8,583 bases of DNA from NCBI GenBank assembly GCA_016650185.1, contig JAENWE010000347.1:1-8583 (forward strand), read 5' to 3'. The notes under the pieces are model-generated. The model ran no database searches and was not told the origin of the DNA. It worked only from the letters and a program-made list of their open reading frames with translations. This stretch comes from Vicinamibacteria bacterium. GTDB taxonomy: Bacteria; Acidobacteriota; Vicinamibacteria; Fen-336; JAGNNV01. Positions within the stretch are counted from its first letter, which is position 1, and each line of letters opens with the position of its first letter. Both the position numbers and the translations under genes were made by a program. Below are positions 1 through 6,153 of the stretch, in pieces.

Positions 1-181
1 CCGGGCCGACTTCCGGCGGCGCCGATTCCGGGGCCTCGATCTTCGTGGCGACCGACCCGGCGACGCCTTCGGTGACCGGTTGAGCGACCTTCAATCCTGC
101 GTCCTGGGCAAAGCCGGGAGCGATTGAAAGTGCGCTGATCAAGAAAGCGACCGGAGCAACTGGGATACGTTTCGGTTTCAT
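1..181 (-). CDS. N-terminal part of an exported protein of unknown function (runs off left edge)
   Basis: I do not recognise this protein. Reading leftward from an ATG at 181-179 gives 60 uninterrupted codons to the window edge. The first 25 or so residues form a typical Sec signal peptide: basic start MKPKR, hydrophobic core VAPVAFLISALSIAP, and a likely cleavage site after GFA or GFAQ. The mature part that is visible is rich in Ala, Pro, Glu and Val and looks like a flexible linker with no recognisable domain. The start is supported by GGAGAG on the minus strand (positions 193-188), six bases before the ATG. The product is therefore probably periplasmic or in the outer envelope. It is divergent from the unknown gene at 519. 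The C-terminal bulk, and so the function, lies outside the window. Confidence 0.7.
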   Translation of the reverse strand, partial: MKPKRIPVAPVAFLISALSIAPGFAQDAGLKVAQPVTEGVAGSVATKIEAPESAPPEVGP

Positions 182-518
182 GAACTTCTCTCCATTCTTC
201 TGTCGACACATCAAAGGGCTTCGCACCCTCCTTCTGGCCAAGACGGACGGCAGGGTCGACTTTTCCGCGACCATGGTGCGCCCTCTGAAGTGAAAACGTC
301 CGGCGCGACCAAACCGAACAAGGCCGCCCAGAAACATCCCTGGCGTCGCCCGAAAATCGGAGTTGGTAGCCCTTTCCACCTCGTTACGCTCCTCAGGGGG
401 TTTATGCTTTCTCCGGCCATGAGCGACCCTGAAGGGTCCGTTTCCCCCCGACCCGGAAATTGTTTTCCAGGGGCCCGAGGTGAGGATCTTTGGGGCGACC
501 TTTTTTGAGGAGGTTCGG
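182..518. other. Divergent intergenic region without a gene
   Basis: This 337-bp region separates two genes that are transcribed away from each other, so it should hold both promoters. Short reading frames in it are rich in Arg, Pro and Gly, lack ribosome binding sites and look like chance. A weak sigma70-like -10 (TATGCT at 403-408) lies about 110 bp before the plus-strand gene, with no convincing -35. A small stem, GACCC / GGGTC with a TGAA loop, lies at 425-438, and a second, GGAAA / TTTCC, at about 455-470. A run of six T (501-506) immediately precedes the ribosome binding site at 507-513. I see no operator or riboswitch that I can name. Confidence 0.5.
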
Positions 519-1790
519 ATGAGACGGCGAACCTGGTGGTTGGTCGGGTGTGCGGGACTGTGGATCGGGGCCGCGGCCGGAAAGTTCGAGCCGCCTCCTA
601 CGTTTCTCGCGTCGTCTATCCTGCCCCCGGATCTCGTGAAGGGTCTTCACTATGAGGTCGCGGAGGCTGTGACGGCCGAGAGCCACTACCAGACGTTCCA
701 AATCGCGTCGCCCTACGGGGATCTGAGGGCGGAAGGCCGCAGCGTACTCGTGACACGCTTGTTGGAATTCGACGCCCTGGCTCGACTCGATGACGTTTCG
801 AAAACAGCCGTTTTCGCCAAAGCGGCCGGCGGTGCGGTTCTCAACGTGGGCAAGGGCGTGGTCAACGTTGTCACCGCTCCCGAAGCGACTCTTAAGGGCG
901 TCGGCTCGGGCGTCAAGCGCTTTGGCGTCAACCTCGGACGCAAGGGCAAGCGCGCGGTGACGGCGACGGAAGCCGTGGGCGAGGGGGGGGAGAACGACAA
1001 ATCCACCGGGGCCAAAGCCGGGGAGGCCGCCGGCCATGCCGCGCTCAGCATCGTTGGAGTGAACGGCGCGGCTCGCAAATGGGCGAAGAAGCTGAACGTC
1101 GATCCCTACACCAGCAACCCTCTGCTCCACCAGGCTCTCGTGAGTCTCGGCAAGATAGACACGGCGGGCCGCATTGCCGCCATCATCGTGGTTCCCATTC
1201 CTGTTGTGGCTTCGGCCACGTCCACGGTGGGCGGGCTTGTCTGGGACGCGGACCCGGAGGAGGTTCGAAAGGTCAACGAGCGCCGGATGGGCGAACTGGG
1301 CGTCTCCAAGCTTCTGGCCGATCGCTTCTTCAAGAGCCCTGCATTCACGCTCACGAACGCGACGCGCTTCATTGGCGCGCTGCATTCGGTGATGGTCCCG
1401 GGCTGCGACGACTATGTTTCGGCCGCCGCTGAAAGCGAAGACGAGCGGGATGCCTTGTTCTTTGTCGAGAGCGCGGAGTTGTTGGCCGGATTGCACCAGG
1501 CCCAGCCGGTCCGCGCCATACTCGTCGACTCACGGACGCTTGTGGTCAAGATGGACGGCGCGCGGGCCATCGCCTTTCTGCCCTTCGACTACGTGTACTG
1601 GACCGAAGCCCTCGCCAGGTCGACAATCGAGATCGCCGCACGCGCGCGAAAAGAACTGGGCGCCCGGTTTCTCCAGATCGACGTCACCGGAACGGCCACC
1701 ACCAAGGCGAAAACTGGCCTCGGGGCGGCGGGGTGGAAGGTGAAGGAGCGGGTGACGGAGGGTCTGCTGGTCAAGCCAGCCGGCGGTTAG
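519..1790 (+). CDS. Exported or membrane-associated protein of unknown function, 423 aa
   Basis: I do not recognise a named family. The chosen start is the ATG at 519, preceded five bases away by GAGGAGG (507-513). An in-frame GTG at 480 would add 13 residues and has no such site. The N-terminus MRRRTWW plus a hydrophobic stretch to about residue 20 looks like a signal peptide or anchor. LVGC at 8-11 resembles a lipobox but lies too close to the N-terminus for confidence. Residues 95-145 are an unusual Gly/Val/Lys-rich segment with regularly spaced glycines. Residues 150-172 are a Gly/Glu/Lys linker. Residues 190-215 contain NVDPYTSNPLLHQAL. Residues 219-240 are a hydrophobic stretch with the core AAIIVVPIPVV. 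The C-terminal half (243-390) is mixed helix/strand. The overall pattern reminds me of uncharacterised proteobacterial exported proteins that share the ILPPDLV opening, a Gly-rich middle and a DVYSxNP-like motif, but this is from memory. It ends 62 bp from the convergent deacetylase, with no obvious terminator between them. Confidence 0.82.
   Translation: MRRRTWWLVGCAGLWIGAAAGKFEPPPTFLASSILPPDLVKGLHYEVAEAVTAESHYQTFQIASPYGDLRAEGRSVLVTRLLEFDALARLDDVSKTAVFAKAAGGAVLNVGKGVVNVVTAPEATLKGVGSGVKRFGVNLGRKGKRAVTATEAVGEGGENDKSTGAKAGEAAGHAALSIVGVNGAARKWAKKLNVDPYTSNPLLHQALVSLGKIDTAGRIAAIIVVPIPVVASATSTVGGLVWDADPEEVRKVNERRMGELGVSKLLADRFFKSPAFTLTNATRFIGALHSVMVPGCDDYVSAAAESEDERDALFFVESAELLAGLHQAQPVRAILVDSRTLVVKMDGARAIAFLPFDYVYWTEALARSTIEIAARARKELGARFLQIDVTGTATTKAKTGLGAAGWKVKERVTEGLLVKPAGG
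983..990 (+). repeat. Run of eight G inside a coding region
   Basis: Eight consecutive G lie within the 423-aa unknown gene and encode part of Glu-Gly-Gly-Glu at about residues 155-158, in the flexible linker. Tracts of this length can slip in replication and change frame, and they are also a common place for sequencing error. The frame is open across the tract as read and coding continues normally on both sides, so the displayed length is probably correct for an ON state. Confidence 0.8.
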
Positions 1791-1852
1791 CCCGGACATC
1801 AGAGTCTGCTTAGGGCTTTGGGAGACCCGCGCGGCGAACGAGATAGACGCGC

Positions 1853-4105
1853 TTAGCGCCCGAGGATCACCCGCGGCCACAAGTACGGCAGCGCCTGCTT
1901 GCCGCCCCATTCGAACGCGGCCCAGGCCAGGCCGGTTTCGCTGATATTCGCGCCGATACGCGCGTCCTTCTCGTCGCCATCGTACAAAACGATGTTGAGG
2001 CCGATTTCATCGCCTTGAACCGGCTGTTTCGGCATCGCGGCCCACGGAATGGCGGCTTCGAAATCGTAGCCGTCCTGGGTGCGCTTCGATGCCACCTGCA
2101 TCCCGGGCGCGGTGTCCTCCATCAGACCCTGACGTGCGTCCGCGTCGCGAAAGCCGCGCGCGCCAAAACCAGCGGTGGTGCAGGGGAAGGCGGCGGCCTG
2201 GAGCGTCGTTGAGGTGTCCCGGCTCGTGCCCGAGGGATCGACGGTGATGCCGATCGCGTCGGATCTCAACTGCGCCTTCACGTCGTCCGGCGCGATGTTG
2301 CAGACGACCATCTCGTCGCGCACGCGGGCGCCGACGTAGAGGAAACGCGCGTCGTAGGCGATGTAGAAGTCCGCGGAGAGGTCGGCTTCATCCTTCGCGG
2401 GGCGGCGCCACCAGACATCGTTCGGACCGATCTCGCCATGAGCGAAGGAGAGCATGTCCGTCAGGTCTCCATCGATCCTGGGCGCTGCCGACACGCGAGG
2501 AACGGTCAGAGAAGGAAGCACGTAGGCCTCCGCGGTATCGTCGCTGGTCACCGCGCCGGTGGTGGACCGCACTCTCAGGGGCAGGCGGGCAGAGTGCTTT
2601 CCTTCAAGAAGCGCGGCGCTCGTCACTTCGACATCGAGGATAGCGTCCACGGATCCGCCGCTCGGAACAGACACAGTGACCGGCTTCAGCGGTCGAAGGC
2701 CGTTTGGCGCGATCAACGTAAGCTCGGCCTTGACCGCTTCCGCGGAACGATTCGACACCGCCACCTTGACCTTGCCCGTCCGACCCATGGTCAGCGGCAG
2801 GCGCGTCGGCAGGGACGAGATGACCCACTCCGTGCGCGTTTCGCGGGCGAAATCGCGGTAGCCCGCGATGTCGAACGTGGGTTGGAACGCGGCCTGCACC
2901 GGAGCCACGGGTCGCAACCAAACGGGATTGCGACCCGATACGGCCCGGCCGTTCCAGCGAGCCTCATATTCAGCCTCGATCTTCCCCTGCACGCCAACGG
3001 CAACGGCCGCCGTGGGTCGGAGCGCGTACAAGACCGACGCGGACTGCCCCGCCTCGACCAAGTCGAACTCGGTCGGCCCCTGCGCGCTGGTCGTCCAGCC
3101 TTGCGGTGCGCGGAGGTTGAGCCGGACCTTGTTCATCGAAGCGGCGGTTCGGTTGACGAAGCGCACCGAGAGGCTTAGATCCGCGCCGTTCGCCGCATCC
3201 GAACTGAAAGGGATGGCCTCAAGTCGAACCCCGGCAGGCGACGTGCCCGAAGGCCGCAGCGCGCCTTCGAGCAGATGCGTCTCGGGCTCTGACACGGGCA
3301 CCCGCGATCGGACGAGAAGGAACACCTCCGGACGCGGGTCGGCGGGCAACCGGGTACCGCGGTCAAAGCCCTGGCTGCGGTAACTGGAGGCGGCGATGGC
3401 TCTGATGTCGGCGTAGGTCCGCGCCATCGCGCGCGACACGTCCCCAGCGGGAATGGTCACGATGCCCGTGCCCTTGGGATCGCTCGGGTAGTAGTACAGC
3501 TTGGCCGGCGCAAAAGGCTCCAGAAACTCGCGTGTGATCTGGTCGCCGCAGTACGTCGGATCGCCCGCTTTCTCGAAAGCGATGGTCGCGGCCCGCGCCG
3601 CCATCTGATGTTCCCCGTGGGTGCCCGGTCCGGGCCACATGGTCAGAATGACCTCGGGCCGCTCCAATCGCACACGCCGCACGACATCGCAGAGCCAGGT
3701 GTCGCCCCAGTGCTTCTGAACCTCTTCCGCGGAGAGAGTGAAGTAGAAGTCCTGAAGCCCGATGAACTGGGGTGCCATGACTCCCACCATGGCCAACGAC
3801 CGGCGCTCTTCCTCCTGGCGGATGAGACCCAGAGACGGGCCGGACTCCCGGCCTATCGCGTTGCCACCCCCCTCACCGCCGGTCAGGGTGATGACCGTCC
3901 CCTTGTAGCCCTCATCGAGTATGTAGCGGGCGAGAGTCGCCAGCACCCCGGTATCGTCGTCAGGATGGGCGCCGATGAACATCAGATCGACATCCATGAG
4001 ATCGACCCCCGTACCCTTGCTCGACTGCGCTCTCACCCCGCTGCTCGGGGCGGCCCCCCAGATCAAGGCTAGAACCAAAGCCAACAAGCTCGCTTTCCGT
4101 TGCAT
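1853..4105 (-). CDS. Exported PIG-L family deacetylase with Ig/NEW3-like modules and C-terminal CBM9-like domain, 750 aa
   Basis: PIG-L (LmbE-like) proteins are metal-dependent de-N-acetylases or amidases acting on amino-sugar conjugates, for example GlcNAc-PI, MshB, BshB and Mca. The start is the ATG at 4105, preceded five bases away by AAAGGAG. An in-frame ATG at 4126 lacks a site and would spoil the signal peptide MQRKASLLALVLALIWGAAP, probably cleaved near VRAQ. Residues 38-265 are the catalytic domain: AHPDD at 46-50 supplies the zinc ligands and the catalytic Asp, and HGEH at 163-166 supplies the second histidine pair. The usual Glu after HPDD is Asp here. Residues about 295-365 and 435-520 resemble NEW3/Ig-like folds. 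Residues about 534-750 resemble the CBM9-like domain (APRIDGDLTD, then FLYVGARVRD and a late AAIPWAAM). The signal peptide and sugar-binding module point to a periplasmic or extracellular glycan or glycoconjugate substrate. It is divergent from the gamma-glutamyltransferase and may share regulation with it. The family call is firm; the substrate is unknown. Confidence 0.92.
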   Translation of the reverse strand: MQRKASLLALVLALIWGAAPSSGVRAQSSKGTGVDLMDVDLMFIGAHPDDDTGVLATLARYILDEGYKGTVITLTGGEGGGNAIGRESGPSLGLIRQEEERRSLAMVGVMAPQFIGLQDFYFTLSAEEVQKHWGDTWLCDVVRRVRLERPEVILTMWPGPGTHGEHQMAARAATIAFEKAGDPTYCGDQITREFLEPFAPAKLYYYPSDPKGTGIVTIPAGDVSRAMARTYADIRAIAASSYRSQGFDRGTRLPADPRPEVFLLVRSRVPVSEPETHLLEGALRPSGTSPAGVRLEAIPFSSDAANGADLSLSVRFVNRTAASMNKVRLNLRAPQGWTTSAQGPTEFDLVEAGQSASVLYALRPTAAVAVGVQGKIEAEYEARWNGRAVSGRNPVWLRPVAPVQAAFQPTFDIAGYRDFARETRTEWVISSLPTRLPLTMGRTGKVKVAVSNRSAEAVKAELTLIAPNGLRPLKPVTVSVPSGGSVDAILDVEVTSAALLEGKHSARLPLRVRSTTGAVTSDDTAEAYVLPSLTVPRVSAAPRIDGDLTDMLSFAHGEIGPNDVWWRRPAKDEADLSADFYIAYDARFLYVGARVRDEMVVCNIAPDDVKAQLRSDAIGITVDPSGTSRDTSTTLQAAAFPCTTAGFGARGFRDADARQGLMEDTAPGMQVASKRTQDGYDFEAAIPWAAMPKQPVQGDEIGLNIVLYDGDEKDARIGANISETGLAWAAFEWGGKQALPYLWPRVILGR

Positions 4106-4151
4106 CGTTTCTCCTTTGGCGCCCATCTCATCACGGATCCGGGAATCGGAC

Positions 4152-4180
4152 GGGTCATACAGGCCGTGCGGGCCTAGAAT
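4152..4180 (+). promoter_or_regulatory. Possible sigma70-type promoter for the gamma-glutamyltransferase gene
   Basis: TAGAAT at 4175-4180 matches the -10 consensus at five of six positions. The hexamer 17 bp upstream (GGGTCA, 4152-4157) matches the -35 at only three of six. A start near 4187 would give a leader of about 55 nt that includes the hairpins at 4203-4239. No comparable promoter is obvious on the minus strand for the divergent deacetylase. In GC-rich DNA this remains a weak call. Confidence 0.3.
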
Positions 4181-4202
4181 CGTGGGCAGATCCTACCCTT
4201 CA

Positions 4203-4239
4203 GAGGCCCGTATCTCCGGGCCTCGCTTCCTTGGAGGCC
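4203..4239 (+). promoter_or_regulatory. Leader with two mutually exclusive hairpins ahead of the gamma-glutamyltransferase start
   Basis: Segment A (GAGGCCCG, 4203-4210) is a perfect inverted repeat of segment B (CGGGCCTC, 4217-4224), with a six-base loop TATCTC. Segment B can instead pair through GGCCTC (4219-4224) with segment C (GAGGCC, 4234-4239). Segment C overlaps the Shine-Dalgarno sequence GGAGG (4233-4237) of the gene starting at 4242. A:B pairing leaves the ribosome binding site free and B:C pairing hides it. This is the layout of a translational switch, but GC-rich DNA makes such pairing fairly easy by chance. Confidence 0.35.
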
Positions 4240-4241
4240 TC

Positions 4242-5954
4242 ATGCGCCCCTCCTTCCCTGCACTCATCGGAGTCCTGGTTCTCGTGACTTCCTCTTCCGC
4301 CCAAACCATCGTCCCCGGCGATCGACCGGCCGGCAACATCCGAGGCACCCGGTCGGCGCCCCTGGCCCGTCACGGGATGATCGCCACGTCTCAGTCGCTG
4401 GCCTCGGTGGCCGGACTCAGGGTCTTACAGGAGGGCGGGAACGCGATCGACGCCGCCATCACCGCGGCGGCGGTGCTGTCCGTGGTGGAGCCTTCCATGA
4501 ACGGCATCGGCGGCGACCTGTTCGCTCTCGTCTACGACGCGAAGTCCAGGAAGGTCTACGGCCTCGACTCGAGCGGCCGCTCGTCACATCTCGCCACTCC
4601 CGCGGAATTCGCGCGACGCGCTCTGACCCGGATGCCGGAAGACGGGCCTCTTCCCGTGGACGTGCCCGGCGTGATCGAAGGATGGAGCCAGTTGCTGTCG
4701 CGCTTCGGCACGCGACCTCTGAGCCAGGTTCTTCAACCCGCCATCGGCTATGCGCGCGAAGGCTTCGGCGTGCACGAGATCGTGGCCGGCGACTGGGCGG
4801 CTTCGGCGAAGAAACTCTCGGGCGATCCGGCGGCGGCGAACACGTTCCTGCCCGGCGGTCGGGCGCCCCGGGCGGGCGAGCTGTTCCAGAACGAAAACCT
4901 CGCGAAGAGCCTGGAGCTCATCGCGAAGGAGGGTCGCGACGCTTTCTACAAGGGCGCCATCGCGAAAGCGATAGCCGGCGACATGAAGTCGCGCGATGGC
5001 CTCCTTGACCTCGAGGATCTGGCGGCCCATCAGGCCGAGTGGCTCGAGCCCATCTCCACGAACTATCGGGGCTACGACGTGTTCGAGATGCCGCCCAGCA
5101 CCCAGGGCTTCGTGGCCCTCGAGATGCTGAACCTGATGGAGGGATTCGACGTGAAGGCCATGGGTCACAACAGCGCCGACTATCTTCATCTCGTGGCGGA
5201 GGCGAAGAAGATCGCGTTCGCGGATCGCAGCGCCTATCTGGCCGATCGCGACTTCATGCCGAAAGGAGCGCTGCGGACGCTGATCTCGAAGGACTATGCG
5301 ACGAAGCGGCGGCCGGAGATCGACATGGCCAAAGCGCACGCGAGTTACGCCGCGGGTCTTTCGGACGGCGACACCTCAGCTCCCGTTGACTTCGCCGGGC
5401 GCGACCTGGGTGACACGATCTACATGACCGTCGCCGATGGTCAGGGCAACGTGGTTTCGCTCATCCAGTCGCTCTTCGATTCCTTCGGTGCGGGCATCGT
5501 GGCCGGAGACACCGGCATCACCCTGCACAATCGCGGCGCGGGCTTCGTTCTGACTCCGGGTCACCCGAACCAGATCGGCCCGGGCAAACGACCGCTTCAT
5601 ACCCTGGTGCCGGCCATGATCTTGAAGGACGGTCGGCCCTGGGTGTCGTTCGGAGTGATGGGCGGCGACAACCAGGGCCAGGCCCACGCGCAAGTGGTGG
5701 CGAACCTCGTCGACTTCGGCATGAACGTGCGCGACGCGGGCGACGCCGCGCGCATGCGGCACATGGGCGCGAACCTCGCGGTCGAAAGCGGCATCGAGGC
5801 CGAGGTGCGGAAAGCGCTCGAGCTGAGGGGCCATCGCATCACCGACGCGCGCGGCTTCGTGGGTGGCTATCAGGCCGTCCTGATCGACTCGAAGACCGGC
5901 CTGCTGATGGGCGGTTCGGACCTGCGAAAGGACGGTCTGGCCATCGGCTGGTAG
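4242..5954 (+). CDS. ggt: Exported gamma-glutamyltransferase family protein (lid-less, divergent substrate pocket), 570 aa
   Basis: Gamma-glutamyltransferases are N-terminal nucleophile hydrolases that self-cleave into a large and a small subunit and hydrolyse or transfer gamma-glutamyl groups, classically from glutathione in the periplasm. The start is the ATG at 4242, with GGAGG four bases upstream; the open frame extends further back but without signal or site. Residues 1-21 are a signal peptide ending SSSAQ. EGGNAIDAA at 64-72, the GIGGDLFAL block near 88-96 and Arg113 match the large subunit. The predicted nucleophile and new N-terminus is Thr392 in GDTIYMTVADG, giving a small subunit of 179 residues. 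The oxyanion-hole glycines are MGG at 473-475. The lid loop is about 10 residues shorter than in E. coli, and several substrate-reading residues differ (see findings). Length is normal for the family. It is divergent from the PIG-L gene. The family is certain; glutathione as substrate is doubtful, and a YwrD-like or acylase-like role is possible. Confidence 0.93.
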   Translation: MRPSFPALIGVLVLVTSSSAQTIVPGDRPAGNIRGTRSAPLARHGMIATSQSLASVAGLRVLQEGGNAIDAAITAAAVLSVVEPSMNGIGGDLFALVYDAKSRKVYGLDSSGRSSHLATPAEFARRALTRMPEDGPLPVDVPGVIEGWSQLLSRFGTRPLSQVLQPAIGYAREGFGVHEIVAGDWAASAKKLSGDPAAANTFLPGGRAPRAGELFQNENLAKSLELIAKEGRDAFYKGAIAKAIAGDMKSRDGLLDLEDLAAHQAEWLEPISTNYRGYDVFEMPPSTQGFVALEMLNLMEGFDVKAMGHNSADYLHLVAEAKKIAFADRSAYLADRDFMPKGALRTLISKDYATKRRPEIDMAKAHASYAAGLSDGDTSAPVDFAGRDLGDTIYMTVADGQGNVVSLIQSLFDSFGAGIVAGDTGITLHNRGAGFVLTPGHPNQIGPGKRPLHTLVPAMILKDGRPWVSFGVMGGDNQGQAHAQVVANLVDFGMNVRDAGDAARMRHMGANLAVESGIEAEVRKALELRGHRITDARGFVGGYQAVLIDSKTGLLMGGSDLRKDGLAIGW

Positions 5955-6005
5955 CAACCCTCCGTACTGGTTTCCGCTTTTCGCCTGGCTGGGGTCAAAT
6001 CAGGA

Positions 6006-6024
6006 CGCGTTCCAAGGGAACGCG
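6006..6024 (+). repeat. Perfect 8-bp inverted repeat with 3-base loop after the gamma-glutamyltransferase gene
   Basis: CGCGTTCC and GGAACGCG flank AAG, 51 bp after the stop codon at 5954. The hairpin would be very stable but is not followed by a T run, so it is either a factor-independent terminator of poor form, an mRNA 3'-end stabiliser, or part of the repeat element that fills this gap. Confidence 0.55.
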
Positions 6025-6121
6025 CGGGGCGGAGCCGGCGTCATAGACCGTAAGGAGGCTCAAATGCTCAATGACCTTCTCATGGCCACCTTCACGTTCC
6101 GGACAAGGGGACGGGGGGCGG
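6008..6121. repeat. Imperfect direct repeat pair, possible mobile-element remnant
   Basis: Two copies share the order CGTTCC, AAGGG, ACG and a G-rich GGGGCGG tail: copy one at 6008-6032 and copy two at 6095-6121. Copy two has four extra bases (GGAC) after CGTTCC and lacks three bases in its tail. The gap also opens with GGGGTCAAATC (about 5991-6001). GGGGTCA and AAGGGGAC strings of this kind recur in intergenic debris linked to REP-type elements in many genomes, but I can judge that only from memory. There is no transposase and no clear target duplication. Confidence 0.35.
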
Positions 6122-6141
6122 CGATCGATCGCCCTTCGTGA
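6064..6141 (+). CDS. Possible 25-codon leader peptide ahead of the aldo/keto reductase
   Basis: An ATG at 6064 is preceded five bases away by AAGGAGG (6052-6058), the best Shine-Dalgarno match in the window. The frame reads MLNDLLMATFTFRTRG, then nine more residues rich in Arg and Ala, and stops at TGA 6139-6141. Only 12 bp separate the stop from the aldo/keto reductase ATG at 6154, which has only a weak site of its own (GAGAAAG). The two frames are in phase. This would suit translational coupling or a regulatory upstream ORF. The peptide resembles nothing I know. It overlaps the second direct repeat, so it may be a chance ORF in a remnant. Confidence 0.35.
   Translation: MLNDLLMATFTFRTRGRGAAIDRPS
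6120..6133. promoter_or_regulatory. Perfect 14-bp palindrome 20 bp before the aldo/keto reductase start
   Basis: GGCGATCGATCGCC is fully self-complementary with no loop. Its symmetry suits a dimeric repressor or a short hairpin in the leader. It lies inside the micro-ORF and just upstream of the weak ribosome binding site, where binding or folding would affect reductase expression. GATC-rich palindromes also occur by chance in GC-rich DNA. Confidence 0.3.
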
Positions 6142-6153
6142 GAAAGTTCGGCC

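Noticed and set aside
402..1496. Minus-strand open frame of 364 codons opposite the unknown exported gene
   Set aside because: It is rich in Arg, His and Gly with no domain and no ribosome binding site; the plus strand has a signal peptide, GAGGAGG before its ATG and a convincing composition. It is a typical antisense shadow in GC-rich DNA.
1791..1852. Bidirectional terminator between the convergent genes
   Set aside because: Only three- to four-base arms are visible and no T run; I cannot support a terminator.
2438..3178. Plus-strand open frame of 246 codons
   Set aside because: It is a shadow of the PIG-L multidomain gene, with Arg/His-rich low-information sequence.
3975..4241. In-frame 89-residue N-terminal extension of the gamma-glutamyltransferase
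   Set aside because: It overlaps the divergent deacetylase gene, lacks a ribosome binding site, and would bury the signal peptide that begins at the ATG at 4242.
4584..5339. Minus-strand open frame of 251 codons
   Set aside because: It lies wholly opposite the well-supported gamma-glutamyltransferase and has a His/Arg/Gly-rich shadow composition.
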